A stretch of 64,000 nt of DNA. Source: Rhynchopus euleeides (taxonomy: Eukaryota > Euglenozoa > Diplonemea > Diplonemida > Diplonemidae). Where the stretch lies: the NCBI GenBank assembly GCA_963210315.1, contig OY723263.1:930001-994000 (forward strand), written 5' to 3'. Positions 1 through 9,530 of this stretch are shown piece after piece. Below the pieces are notes generated by a model. The model was not told the DNA's origin, ran no database searches, and was given only the letters and a program-made list of their open reading frames with translations. A program made the position numbers and the translations under genes. Each line of letters opens with the position of its first letter. The first letter of the stretch is position 1.

Positions 1-861
1 CTCGTCCTCGCTGTCGGTGTCTAGGGTGCCCTTGCCCTCCTTCTTCTCGCCCTCCACCATCACACCCTGAGGCCCTTTGACTGTCTCCTGCTTCGCCTCC
101 TTCGGCTTGGCCTTCTCTTCGCGTCTCTCGATAGGTGTTGGCTGTGCGGGCTGTGACTTTTCCGCTGGCGGCGGGGGGGCCGCCTCTGCACTCTCGTTCT
201 GCATGTCGTCTTTGCTGGGTGCCGGCTGCTGCACCGGCTTCTCGTCGACAGGCTTCTCAACGGGCTGCGGCGCTTGCTGTGGCGGTGCCTGCTGTGCCTC
301 CGGCTGCCCCACATCGCCACCTGAGGCTTGGGCAGTGGCTGCCGCTGCTGCTGCTGCTGCTGCTGCCGCTTCCTCCGCCGCCTTTGCCGCAGAATCACCA
401 GCGGCGCTTTCACGCCTCGCCTGCTCTGCTTTGTCGGCAAAACGCGACAGCACCTTCGACACAGCCTTATCGCTCTTCTCGATGGGGATCTTGGTGGCTG
501 CTGCCAGCTTCTGCAGAAACTCGTTGGTTGCCTGCGGCTCAAGCCCCGATACGATCTTGATGGGCTTTGCGGCGAGGGGCGGCTGCAGCTTGAGTGTGTA
601 GTTGACGCTGCTGATGATCTTCTGCAGGAAGTGCACCTTCGCGTCCTTTTCCTGCACCTTTGTGGAGTCCATCTCGTCCGAAGTGTACAGCTTTGTAGCA
701 AACCCGCTCGTCTTGATAACATTCGTCACGATGTCATGAAGGAATCGGAAGGGCGGCTTTTTCAGCAGCTTATCCGAGAGCTTTGGCGCCTTTATGATTG
801 CACCGAGCTCTTTGCGGGTCTTTTCGAGCGACGCGGGGTCGATCTCTTCGGACCCTGACAT
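1..861 (-). CDS. IFT54: IFT54 / TRAF3IP1 (intraflagellar transport complex B subunit), 3' end outside window
   Basis: The minus-strand frame is open from the ATG at 861 to the window edge (287 codons), so the C-terminus is missing. The N-terminus reads as the IFT54/MIP-T3 calponin-homology-like domain, roughly residues 9-130: KTRKELGAIIKAPKLSDKLL, then KPPFRFLHDIVTNVIKTSGF, LYTSDEM and AKVHFLQKII, all in the family's usual order. After about residue 165 it becomes an Ala/Gln/Pro/Lys/Glu-rich linker, also typical of the family before its C-terminal coiled coil. IFT54 is a peripheral IFT-B subunit that binds tubulin/microtubules and IFT20 and is needed to build cilia and flagella. No intron is visible. 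The family call rests on recognising the N-terminal motifs by eye; the missing C-terminal coiled coil cannot be checked here. Confidence 0.85.
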   Translation of the reverse strand, partial: MSGSEEIDPASLEKTRKELGAIIKAPKLSDKLLKKPPFRFLHDIVTNVIKTSGFATKLYTSDEMDSTKVQEKDAKVHFLQKIISSVNYTLKLQPPLAAKPIKIVSGLEPQATNEFLQKLAAATKIPIEKSDKAVSKVLSRFADKAEQARRESAAGDSAAKAAEEAAAAAAAAAAATAQASGGDVGQPEAQQAPPQQAPQPVEKPVDEKPVQQPAPSKDDMQNESAEAAPPPPAEKSQPAQPTPIERREEKAKPKEAKQETVKGPQGVMVEGEKKEGKGTLDTDSEDE

Positions 862-1038
862 GGTGCAGCCGGACAGGACCCCACGGCCCTCCCCTGTGTA
901 TTGCTCTTCCTGCGGGCGGGAGGGTGTGGCGCTGATGCGAAACATAGCAACAAAGTCTTTCAATCACACATGACGTTCTGTACACAGGTTAGTTAACATG
1001 GGATGGGCTAACGCTCGTCGCATATCTACAACGAGGCA

Positions 1039-1542
1039 CTATGACCTCGCATCTTTTGCGGCTTGCTTTGCAGCCAGAACGCTTTGGCAGGCAGCGTGGT
1101 CGGCTTCAACTTCCAAGCGTTTTTCCTTCAGCATACCCGCCAGGTTCTCGAGGCGCTGCGCATGACCCTCCACAGCAGAGAGTGTGTGACGCGCTGACTC
1201 ACGTGCCCGAAACTTCGTTGCATTATCTGCAATATCACTCAGCCTTGTGCGTATGCTGTCAGTGATGAAGGCCACCATCGAAGATGTTATGTTGTCAAGG
1301 GCCATTTTTTCATTCTGCAGCGCGCTTTGAACATCTGCCCCATCGCTGCGCGCTAAAGCCGGCCCCCCAGAGAGATCCTTCCGCAGCAGTGCAATGTAGC
1401 TCTGCATGGCGGATGCGGCATCCCGCTGCATTCTCGCTTTCAGCCCGCCTTCATCCCCAGCCCCTTCCGAACCTTTATCATCACGCGCCCGTTTATGTGT
1501 TACTTCTCCTTCCGTCTCTGCCGAAGCACCTCGTTTCGGCAT
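1039..1542 (-). CDS. Small basic, helical protein of unknown function (167 aa)
   Basis: I do not recognise this protein. The frame is open upstream to 1839, but I start it at the ATG at 1542 (MPKRGASAETEGEV) because a splice-acceptor-like TTGGACAG lies about 16 nt upstream and the upstream frame looks non-coding. The N-terminal 45 residues are charged and low-complexity with a possible nuclear signal (HKRARDDKG). The rest is predicted by eye to be helical or coiled coil, with heptad-like Leu/Ala spacing (MLKEKRLEVEADHAACQSVL). It ends in KQAAKDARS. It lies directly upstream of IFT54 with a 177 bp gap. A chromatin, kinetochore or cytoskeletal role would be guesswork. Confidence 0.55.
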   Translation of the reverse strand: MPKRGASAETEGEVTHKRARDDKGSEGAGDEGGLKARMQRDAASAMQSYIALLRKDLSGGPALARSDGADVQSALQNEKMALDNITSSMVAFITDSIRTRLSDIADNATKFRARESARHTLSAVEGHAQRLENLAGMLKEKRLEVEADHAACQSVLAAKQAAKDARS

Positions 1543-3946
1543 CAGTCCCCTCGACCCTGTCCAACAGGATTGGGGCAAATGCAGTGACAAGGCGTCACCG
1601 CAACGGCAAGCCTCACTCCACGTCCGAAACGCACAATACCTACCGCCTTCCTGTGTTGAGGCCCTGTCAAGTGGTATTGTTTGAGAACCCGACAGCTTTA
1701 GACGTACGATTTCCTGTAATATTGGCTCTGCAAGACCCCCCCCTTTTCCCCCAACGGCACAGCTCCCTGCGTTGTGAGCACAGCCTCTCAATGAAGATAA
1801 CTGAGGTGGGGGGAAGGGGGGCGGCGGCTGGTTCGACACTACGCACTACAAAGATGCACTGCAGTGCAAGCCGTCGCGGCGCAACAGCATTGCCAGCATC
1901 GCCTTGATATATCAGCACAAAGGGCTAGCGAACGGATGATAGAGAAAAAAGACCTTGAGGGCAGCACGGCAGGCATCCGATTCACATGCAGACAAGCCGA
2001 CACACCCACACTGTGTCAATGTGCTATGCAGCCTAGCCCGGTTGGGTCGGTTGAAGAAGGAAGTTGCAGTCCGGCCCATGTAGTGCTAGGGATACGAACA
2101 AACGTCCGTGCCTCCAACATCTGTGTACCCTGCAACATCACTGGATACAGTGTGCTACGTTTTTCGCATGTCTTGTCTGAGTCGAAAGTGGCACCTCAAC
2201 AAAGGGAATATGGAGGGTGTCCTAAAGTTAGGAAATTTTTGAAAAATTTGGAAAATTTTGGGGTATTTTTTGAAAAAATGGCGAAAAAAAGGGTGTGGGG
2301 AGTTGGGTCCAGTTTAGCAAAGTCCGTGTATTTGAACGCGGCCCCTCAGATAAGGAAGCCGCGTCTCAGGTGCAGGATGTGGGGTGTTGTCGATTTTTCA
2401 GGGTTCGACATTCTCGGGCTGGACGGAGAGAAACGGTGGGTGCAACTCTGATCAGAAAAAACTTCAACCGAAAAAACGGGGTGTAGCTCCCTGACTGACG
2501 AGCAGCGGGAGGTGGCGAAGAGAAGCTCCTCATGCGTGGCGGCCTCCCTCGTTCGCGGCGGGAGAGGCATGCGGGGGTACGAGAGCGGCACCCGCATGAG
2601 TTCTTTATGGAACCCGCAAACCTGGGAGGGAGCCGGCCTCACGGATCTGAGGTTGGAAAAGCTCCGGGAGACAGCCGATGCGTCCTCAACGCCACAGGCT
2701 ATCGTTGCCGGCTGGTGCCCAGATGGTGCAAGATGAGCGGCGGAATCCGCGAACTTCGGGAACTATCAGTGGTAGTTTGAACGCTGAAGACTGCCCCGCC
2801 AGGCTGAGTGGGAGTCACAACGCGATGAGGAACACGGATCAGCAGCGCCCTTGACGGCAAACACAGGGCAGCTCTCCCTGAGCAGCTGGGAATGAAACGG
2901 GACGGAACTAACGAGCAGCGAAAATGTTGCAGAGCACCAGTAACCACAACGAGTCCAGGACACAACTGGAACTCCAGACACGGGGCAGCAGAAGAAACCG
3001 ACGCAGTCGCAGGAGACCACCTCCACTGTCAGAACGAGCAGAGAACTGAGATACACTCAATGGGATGGAGCGGAATCACCGGAACGGGGACACACTGACG
3101 GCACAAAAGACAGACAGACAGAAGTCAGAGTGAAACGGTTGTACAAAGGGCTCGGCTTTACCGACGTCCTTAGTACAGAGTGAAACGACGACGCCGCCGA
3201 AGGCGGCCAATCCGCCGCCCGAACGGCGGCGGAAAATTTTTTGGGGTGTTTTTGGGAGAAAAACCGGGCAACCTGGGCCCTTTGGGACCACACAGGCCAG
3301 GAAAGGCCAAAATTTTCGATTTTTTTCGGAAATTTTTCGGTTTTTCAGAGTGTGGCAGTCCGCAGATACAGATTTTCGGGTCGGAAAAAAATTTTATTTC
3401 GACCCAAAAAAATCGGATTTTTTCGGGGAGGGTCTCCGGTGGCCCCCCCTGGATTTCCTGTTTTTTCCCGATTTTTCCTGATTTTCGGATTTTGCTCGAA
3501 ATTTGCCCTTGTGTCAACCAGTGGCAAAACTTTCGGAAAATCGGGAAAAATCAGGAAAATCCGGAGTACCGGACACCCTCCTATGAACAGTAGCCCCTGC
3601 ACCCAACAGGTATGACAGGAACAAAGTGATAATCAGGCACACCAGCGCCTGCAAAAAAATAGTGTATCATAACACTGGTGGCTTGCACACCACCCCACAC
3701 CAGTTTGTTGTTGGTGGCACTGCAAGGGCGAGGGGTGGCAGGGCGAGGCGGTGGTGATCTCTGGTGCTGGTCTCCACTCGCCAGCAGCACTCCTATCCCC
3801 ACCCCTGTCCCCCGTGTCCCCACCCTCGTATTAGCCGCCGTAGGCACCCATCAGAGAGACTGCAACAAACTGCAGGGCGGGAGGGGAGTATGATGGCTCC
3901 AAGGCAACACTCCTGTCGAATGCATGGCAGAGTCGGCTGAGTACCA
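1543..3946. other. Intergenic region, mostly a transposon-like element
   Basis: No host gene is visible. The centre is the inverted-repeat-bounded element at 2212-3581, annotated separately. The rest has no frame with coding character. Confidence 0.5.
2212..3581. mobile_element. Non-autonomous DNA transposon-like element (1.37 kb) with terminal inverted repeats
   Basis: The ends are perfect 11 bp inverted repeats, GGAGGGTGTCC at 2212-2222 and GGACACCCTCC at 3571-3581. The same trinucleotide TAT flanks them directly at 2209-2211 and 3582-3584, which suits a 3 bp target-site duplication. Inside each end lies AT-rich, TTTTCGG-like degenerate sequence (2222-2310 and 3200-3570). The middle is GC-balanced and holds only a short plus-strand frame (74 aa from 2512) that I cannot identify. 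No transposase motif is visible, so it is probably non-autonomous. A 3 bp duplication is used by PIF/Harbinger and CMC families, but the ends do not settle the family. Confidence 0.6.
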
Positions 3947-6192
3947 TCACTGCAGATTTTTGAAATCACTGACACTGACAGCTTTCACCACTGTCTGCCC
4001 AATGTAGAAATCGTTGATGAACGAGTCTTTCAGGTATTTTGCTGTGCGGTGTGTGTGTGTCATGGGTGTTTGAGTAAGAAAGAGGGACATGCGTCATCCG
4101 GGTGAACGACAACTTCGAAGCAGGCCTATATATGGGTCGATTTTTTTTGCTCCCCCCCCCCTAAATCCGAAAACAATTTTTCGGAAAATTAGGGGACCCC
4201 CCCTTGTCAGATGGGACCCACCCAGGGAAAATACCGAGTTTTGGATGTCCAGGATACCCCCACACCCACTGTGGGACACCAAAAGCGCCCCAGAAGAGCC
4301 CAGAAATGCCAAAAAATGGGTCAAAACTGGTCCCCCAGCCCTATGGGTGTTCAGAGGGAAATGGGTGAAAAAAAGCCGATGTTCCCAGTTTGATCGCAGT
4401 TCTGATCAAGACATTGGCTCAGGACTGGCCTCGTGGCTCCAGCGCAACCCTGTGGGATCAGCCGATGTTCAGAACAGCGATCAAACTGGAAACATCGGCT
4501 TTTTTTTCCCGCACACTCGTGTGAGCAGATAGTCACCCACCACAGCAAGCATCCAAACTGCTCTATACACTAACCCCACCCTTCATCAGGCTCAGAGTGT
4601 GATCAGTTCAGGGTTTTGTGTGTAGAAGCGTCAACGCAACAAACAAAAGGAAATTCATCAGAGCGGTTGTAGCTGTAAAGTGATAGGGCGCTTTCACCCA
4701 TTTCCCTCTGAACACCCATAGGGCTGGGGGACCAGTTTTGACCCATTTTTTTAACTTCGTTCCCGTCCCCTTCCGTTGTGCGCTACGTCGTTGTAGCGTT
4801 GGCTCACTCGTGTGCTTCTTTCCGGGGTCGGGTCAGGGATAGTGCCCTGTGTGGTGCCGTTTTTTCCCGCAGTGCGGGTGGGTTGCCGTGCGTCTACACG
4901 GAGACACCTCCCCATTATATGCCAAAGTTTTTGTGTTGAGACGTTTTGACCTGATATGGCAAAGGTCCTGTTCGTTGGTTTCCCCCTGGTCTGTCGCGCC
5001 CATCAGGGTGCGTGGACAGGGCCCGTACTTTGTTTTCATTCGTGTTCTGTGATTTGTGACCAACCCGCCCCTTGCCCGCCCGGTTGAGGTCCGGCTAGGG
5101 CTGGGGGACCAGTTTTGACCCATTTTTTGGCATTTCTGGGCTCTTCTGGGGCGCTTTTGGTGTCCCACAGTGGGTGTGGGGGTATCCTGGACATCCAAAA
5201 CTCGGTATTTTCCCTGGGTGGGTCCCATCTGACAAGGGGGGGTCCCCTAATTTTCCGAAAAATCGTTTTCGGATTTAGGGGGGGGGGGAGCAAAAAAAAT
5301 CCACCCATATAGAACATTGCAAGCCAGCACCCCCCCCCCCCCCAAGACTGCAGTTTGATGTCTTGCTTCCTAAAATCATACTTTGAGTCACTGCATCGAC
5401 TGGAATAAGCAGGCCTTGCCGTCTGACAAAATCATGCGCGTTCTTGACCAGTCCAGCATCGGCGCACAAGGCCAACACGAACCTGTGGATGAGGCGTGTG
5501 TGAGGCTAGTCCAGACAGTACCCATACCCGAGGAGGATCTGTTCTTGGGGGATGGAGCAGTCCCTCTGTCTCAGGCGCTCAAGAAACTTGAACTTCTCCA
5601 TTGTTGCATCCGGATTATCACGCACACGTTTCTCAAAGGTGGCCAGGTATCTTGCGGTCTGGTTTGGGTTCGGCGTATCTTTGTTGACATTGTGCTCGAT
5701 ACGGTCACGCACCTTCGCCTCCACAGCAACCAGCTCCTCCGCGCTGTTGAAGTCGTACAGCTGGTACAGATAGTGCGCGCAGGTCGACCGCACGGCAGAT
5801 AGGACTTGCGGTGTCCCTGCGATACGGTGCCTCGAGAGTGACAACTTTTCCGCCTTCTGTCTCTTCCGTTCCGCGACGAGAAGCTGGGTTGCAGCGGACT
5901 TCCTGGGCTGCGGGAAGTATACCATACTCTCAGAGCAAACGGTGCATCGCCGCGTAAGCTTCTTGTGCGGTGCGTTGCATGACGGACAGTCAACAAAGCC
6001 CATCTGTTTTGGGGCATTCATAATCTGCCGCCCATTTGAAATGCGTACCATCCCGTTACCCATCATGGCATGGACTCTGAACTTCCCATTGACGGTGAAA
6101 ACGTCGGTCGAGCTCACAAGGGTGATTGGCCAGGTGTAAGGAGGGACCAACAAAGCGGCCTTGTCCAACGTTCTTCTGGTAACAGCAAACAT
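3947..6192 (-). CDS. Zinc-ribbon protein of unknown function, three exons (286 aa)
   Basis: Exons: 5528-6192, 5382-5482, 3947-4041. The first exon begins with MFAVTRRTLDKAALL, the first ATG after a CCCTTGCAG acceptor near 6302. It carries a double-knuckle zinc ribbon (CPSCNAPHKKLTRRCTVC), then a basic helical region. A 45 nt intron (5483-5527, GTATGG..CACAG) joins it to exon 2 (FVLALCADAGLVKNAHDFV). A 1,340 nt intron (4042-5381, GTATGA..CACAG) leads to the last exon (TKYLKDSFINDFYIGQTVV..FKNLQ, then stop). Both junctions keep frame exactly, and all three pieces have protein-like composition. I do not recognise the family. The zinc ribbon suggests nucleic-acid or protein binding. The larger intron contains the palindromic element at 4129-5311. 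The exon chain is inferred from splice motifs, not transcript data. Confidence 0.6.
4129..5311. mobile_element. Palindromic (foldback) element with ~200 bp inverted repeats, inside an intron
   Basis: About 4129-4350 is repeated as its reverse complement at about 5095-5311. The shared sequence begins TATATGGGT(C/G)GATTTTTT, then GCTCC, a C-run and TAAATCCGAAAAC, and runs inward to GGGGACCAGTTTTGACCC. A third inverted copy of the inner end of the left arm lies at about 4689-4751. A separate hairpin sits at 4374-4500 (AGCCGATGTT..AACATCGGCT, with matching GTTTGATCGC/GCGATCAAAC). The 4750-5090 core shows no transposase. Arm identity is high, apart from homopolymer-length changes, so the insertion is fairly young. 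It sits wholly inside intron 2 of the zinc-ribbon gene. Confidence 0.6.
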
Positions 6193-7234
6193 CCCCCCTC
6201 CTGGGTGCCACCGATTGGCGGTTGGCCTTGGCGATCACCAGAATACCCCGCTCAACGCGGAAACCACCAAGTCTGGTGCGACGGGTCGTGACAACGACTC
6301 CCTGCAAGGGGGTGTATGTGTTGTGCCAAGTGTTGAGCGAACAGGCTATTCCTACCCTCAAGTATCGCACCTGCGCTAAGGAATCCTTCAGGTGTGCGTG
6401 TGGGAAGATGACACTCGGAATTCGAGGTGATTCGGACAGAGACACCCCACCCAATGCACCGGTTTCCACAGCTCTCTCCGACAAGCTGTGAAAGAAATCA
6501 CTTTTTCCACCCCATCCATCACACAACACAAGGAGCATCACCCACGAACCATAAACGGCGCGCAGCTTGACCACATGCAGGTTCAACACGCGGAGGTCTG
6601 TCGGGTAGGGCGTGAAACACGCATCCCGGTGCGACCTTGGGGCATCCATCATGCCATCATCACCGGGGAGTCTAATGGGCACCTGAGAGGCAAAGGGGGA
6701 AGGGGCGCGCGGGGGAGCTGACACCGTGTATGCAGACTATGTATCGAGCAGGCTTCTGCCTACTGCTCTCCACGGGATTAGCTCTCACCAAGACGGCAGT
6801 GTTACAGATAAGACAACGAGTGCCCCTCCCAAGACAGTAGTTGGACCAAGCGAGTCCGAACGGCTGACAGAACAGGGGGAATAGACGGAAGAACAACGGA
6901 AGAACGAGACGACAAAGAGCACCCACAAGATGTGCCCCGTGGTGGTCAACCGCAGTCGCGGAGTCGGTTGGTGTCTGCTGCCAGGGAAAAGTGTCACTTC
7001 AACTCTGCCGCTCTTCCTCTACTACTTGGTACTTCGTTTGATGCGTTGACGCTTCCACACACACTTACAAACCCACTTGCCTGATGAAGGGGGTGGTGTG
7101 TAGAGCACGTTTGGCAGAGCTGAATGACACTTTCCGCGCGAAGGTCGTGTGCGTAATAACATAATACGACACAAGCGACCCACTCTGAGGGATGCGGGCA
7201 GGAGGCAATCAGAACGGTGAGACTCGGGTGCGTC
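6193..7234. other. Intergenic region between iPGAM copy 1 and the zinc-ribbon gene
   Basis: It holds the probable 5' leader of the zinc-ribbon gene (6193-6301, ending at a CCCTTGCAG acceptor) and the 169 bp dispersed element at 6988-7156. A minus-strand frame at 6056-6724 overlaps the leader but has no recognisable domain. Confidence 0.4.
6988..7156. mobile_element. 169 bp dispersed element (copy A)
   Basis: This matches 50004-50172 over its full length, with a handful of substitutions. Both begin AAAGTGTCACTTCAACTCTG and end GTGTGCGTAA. The first 21 bp recur inverted near the right end (CAGAGCTGAATGACACTTT), so the unit can fold back. It lies just downstream of iPGAM copy 1. Its mobility is inferred from copy B, which has an empty counterpart. 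Confidence 0.6.
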
Positions 7235-8887
7235 TCAGCAGGTGGCAGAACGTTATCAAATAAGGGACTTCTCGTAGAAGTCGGGGGACGCGAGACCCAG
7301 GAGGTTGAGGAAGGTTGCGGTGATGTTGGCAAGGCCGGGCTTGCGGTCGAAGTCGGAGTCGGGGCGGAAGCGCACGGACTCGGGGATGTCGCCGCCGATG
7401 CAGACCGGGACGGGTGCCAGTGTGTGCGACTTGCAGGCGACAGGCTCCTTCGTGACGGGGTCAATCTGTGGGGCCAGCGTCTTCTTCTGGCGCTGCACCA
7501 TGTCGTCCGCGTTGCCGTGGTCGGACGTGACGAGCCAGCGCCCGCCGGCTGCCTCCGTCGCCTCCAGCAGCTCACCGAGGCACTTGTCCACCGTCTCGCA
7601 CGCACGCACAGTCGCAGCCAGGTTCCCCGTGTGCCCCACCATGTCCGGGTTGGCATAGTTCACGCGGATCATGTCGAAGCGGCCGGACTTGAGCGCCTCC
7701 AGCGCCGCAGCAGTCACCTCCTTCGCCTTCATGTCCGGCTTCTCGTCGAACACCACCTTGTCGCTGGGCTCCTCGAAGTAGGTCTCCAGGTCCTTGTCGA
7801 TGTACCCGGAGCGGTTCCCGTTCCAGAAGAAGGTGACATGCCCGAACTTCTGTGTCTCCGAGCACGCAAACGTGCGCACCCCGCTCTTGCACAGGAACTC
7901 CCCGCTCGTGTTCGAGATGCATGGGGCCGGGACGAGGTACTGCGTTGGCAGCTTCAGGTCCCCGTCGTACTGCATCATCCCGGCAAACTGCACGCGCGGG
8001 AAGCGCTTCCTGTCGAAGTGCGGGAACTCCTCGTACTCAAACGCCTTCGAGATCTCGATGACGCGGTCCGCACGGAAGTTGAAGATGCACACGGAGTCCC
8101 CGTCCTCGACGGTGCCCACAGGCTTCCCCGCCTCGTCCACAATCACGAAGGGGTGGAGGAACTGGTCCGACCCGTGGTTCCCCTCCGTCTTGTGCAGCTC
8201 CGTCAGCGCCTCCCCGAAGGTGCGGAACTTGTACTCCGCCTCTCCCAGCACGTGCGCCTTCCACCCGCGCTCCACGATGCCCCAGTCCGCCTCGTACCTG
8301 TCCATCGTGACGTACATGCGCCCGCCGCCCGACGCGACCTGCACGTCGCTCCCCTCGATCTTGGCCAGCTCCGTCTCCAGCTCCGCCGCGTACTCCACAG
8401 ACGTCCTGTCGACCACGTCACGACCGTCCGTGAGCAGGTGCAGCCTGATGCGCTTTGCCCCAGCCTTCACCGCACCGTGCACCACGCTCACCATCTGGTC
8501 GAAGCGTGCGTGCACACCCCCCTTCGTCAGCAGCCCGATCATGTGCAGCGTGTGCCCCTCGAACCCCTTCTCGAGGTACTTCCACCCGGGGCTGGTGAAC
8601 AGCGACCCGTCCGACACTGCGTTGTCCACAAGCTTCGCACCCTGGTCCGCAACCTGCCCGCTGCCGAGGGCGTTGTGCCCCACCTCGCTGTTCCCCATGT
8701 CGTCGTCGCTCGGCAGCCCCACCGCCTTCCCGTGCGCCAGCACCGTGCGTGCACGCCCCTCCACCGACATCAGGCGGTCGTACACAGGCGTCTTCGCAAC
8801 GTGCACCGCGTTGTACTCATCCTTGATCTGAGATTCACCCCACCCGTCAAGGATGCACACAACCACAGGCTTCTCTGCCTTCGGGAT
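7235..8887. repeat. 1,653 bp block shared with 16129-17781 (iPGAM core)
   Basis: The block is collinear with 16129-17781 at a constant offset of 8,894 bp. The one difference I saw is A at 7255 versus G at 16149, just outside the stop codon. The homology stops abruptly on both sides: at the IPKAEKP codons upstream and about 20 bp past the stop downstream. I compared by eye plus identical translations, so a few silent differences may have escaped me. Confidence 0.9.
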
Positions 8888-9001
8888 CGTGGCATGAGCC
8901 GGAAGCGCGGCTGCCATCTTAGAAGCAAACGAGGATGAGTGACCTGTGGTGGCGGGACTTGCAAACCGACGGGGCAAGCAGGCGGCGCGCACCGCGCGCA
9001 T
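7256..9001 (-). CDS. iPGAM: 2,3-bisphosphoglycerate-independent phosphoglycerate mutase, mitochondrial-type leader (copy 1)
   Basis: This enzyme interconverts 3- and 2-phosphoglycerate in glycolysis and gluconeogenesis using two metal ions and a phosphoserine. The alkaline-phosphatase-like core is complete: VVCILDGWGE, the catalytic serine in MGNSEVGHNALG, DGRDVVDRTS, MDRYEADW, FNFRADRVIE, YANPDMVGHTG, TSDHGNADDM and SHTLAPVPV. It is the long plant/trypanosomatid type. From the ATG at 9001 the protein is 581 aa and starts with MRAVRAACLPRRFASPAT, an Arg/Ala/Ser-rich, acid-free stretch like a mitochondrial presequence. An inner ATG at 8917 (MAAALPAHATIPK) directly follows a TTTGCTTCTAAG acceptor-like site and would give a 553 aa cytosolic form. 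Residues from IPKAEKP to the final SLI are identical to copy 2. No PTS1 is present. No intron is seen. Confidence 0.93.
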   Translation of the reverse strand: MRAVRAACLPRRFASPATTGHSSSFASKMAAALPAHATIPKAEKPVVVCILDGWGESQIKDEYNAVHVAKTPVYDRLMSVEGRARTVLAHGKAVGLPSDDDMGNSEVGHNALGSGQVADQGAKLVDNAVSDGSLFTSPGWKYLEKGFEGHTLHMIGLLTKGGVHARFDQMVSVVHGAVKAGAKRIRLHLLTDGRDVVDRTSVEYAAELETELAKIEGSDVQVASGGGRMYVTMDRYEADWGIVERGWKAHVLGEAEYKFRTFGEALTELHKTEGNHGSDQFLHPFVIVDEAGKPVGTVEDGDSVCIFNFRADRVIEISKAFEYEEFPHFDRKRFPRVQFAGMMQYDGDLKLPTQYLVPAPCISNTSGEFLCKSGVRTFACSETQKFGHVTFFWNGNRSGYIDKDLETYFEEPSDKVVFDEKPDMKAKEVTAAALEALKSGRFDMIRVNYANPDMVGHTGNLAATVRACETVDKCLGELLEATEAAGGRWLVTSDHGNADDMVQRQKKTLAPQIDPVTKEPVACKSHTLAPVPVCIGGDIPESVRFRPDSDFDRKPGLANITATFLNLLGLASPDFYEKSLI

Positions 9002-9530
9002 TGCCTGGGTGGCTGAGCTGGTGTGCAGCGTTGACTGATGTGTTGGCCAGTAGGGCTGAGGCAACTTCGCTCGTGTGCAGACTGTGGTGGCAAACTGAAT
9101 CACGCCAAAGCAAAGGCACATTAGGCCTAGTGGTCGCAAGGAATCTGAATGTCTCGAATTCCACAAGGCACTGTCGGAGTGCCTCCGATGGAGGGAGGGG
9201 CAGCCAGACAGGGATGATTGTCACCACTCGGTTGGGATCAGTGCTGCAGTTCTATGGAACAGTGGGACAGGCCCCTGCAGCACAGTATCACACAACAGCA
9301 GGACAACAACAGTGCTGCCAACGTTGACACACGCCACGCGCAATGGGCAATGGGCAGGGCACGCCTGCCGCCCCAAAAACAGACACACGCGCCACACTGC
9401 TGCCGAGATGCCTGTGCCACATTTGGGCAGGGCAGCCGGCAGCAGTGCGCCAAGGGCAAGTGGAAGCGAACAGAGAAAGTTGTGTGGCCTCGAGAGAAGC
9501 GGCCAGCAAAAGAGATCAGGAGGCAGGTGC
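9002..9530. other. Intergenic region (5' leader of iPGAM copy 1 and 3' region of the protease)
   Basis: No gene is visible. It should hold the protease 3'UTR and the trans-splice or promoter region of iPGAM copy 1. Confidence 0.35.

Noticed and set aside
60-722. 220-codon minus-strand frame overlapping IFT54
   Set aside because: Arg/Ser-rich out-of-frame shadow. The IFT54 frame has recognisable family motifs.
7217-8938. 573-codon plus-strand open frame, with its twin inside 15937-18228 (763 codons)
   Set aside because: Both are antisense to the iPGAM genes and arise from strong codon bias (few stops in GC-rich sequence). They are Arg/Leu/Val-rich with no domain, and the minus strand has the full catalytic motifs.
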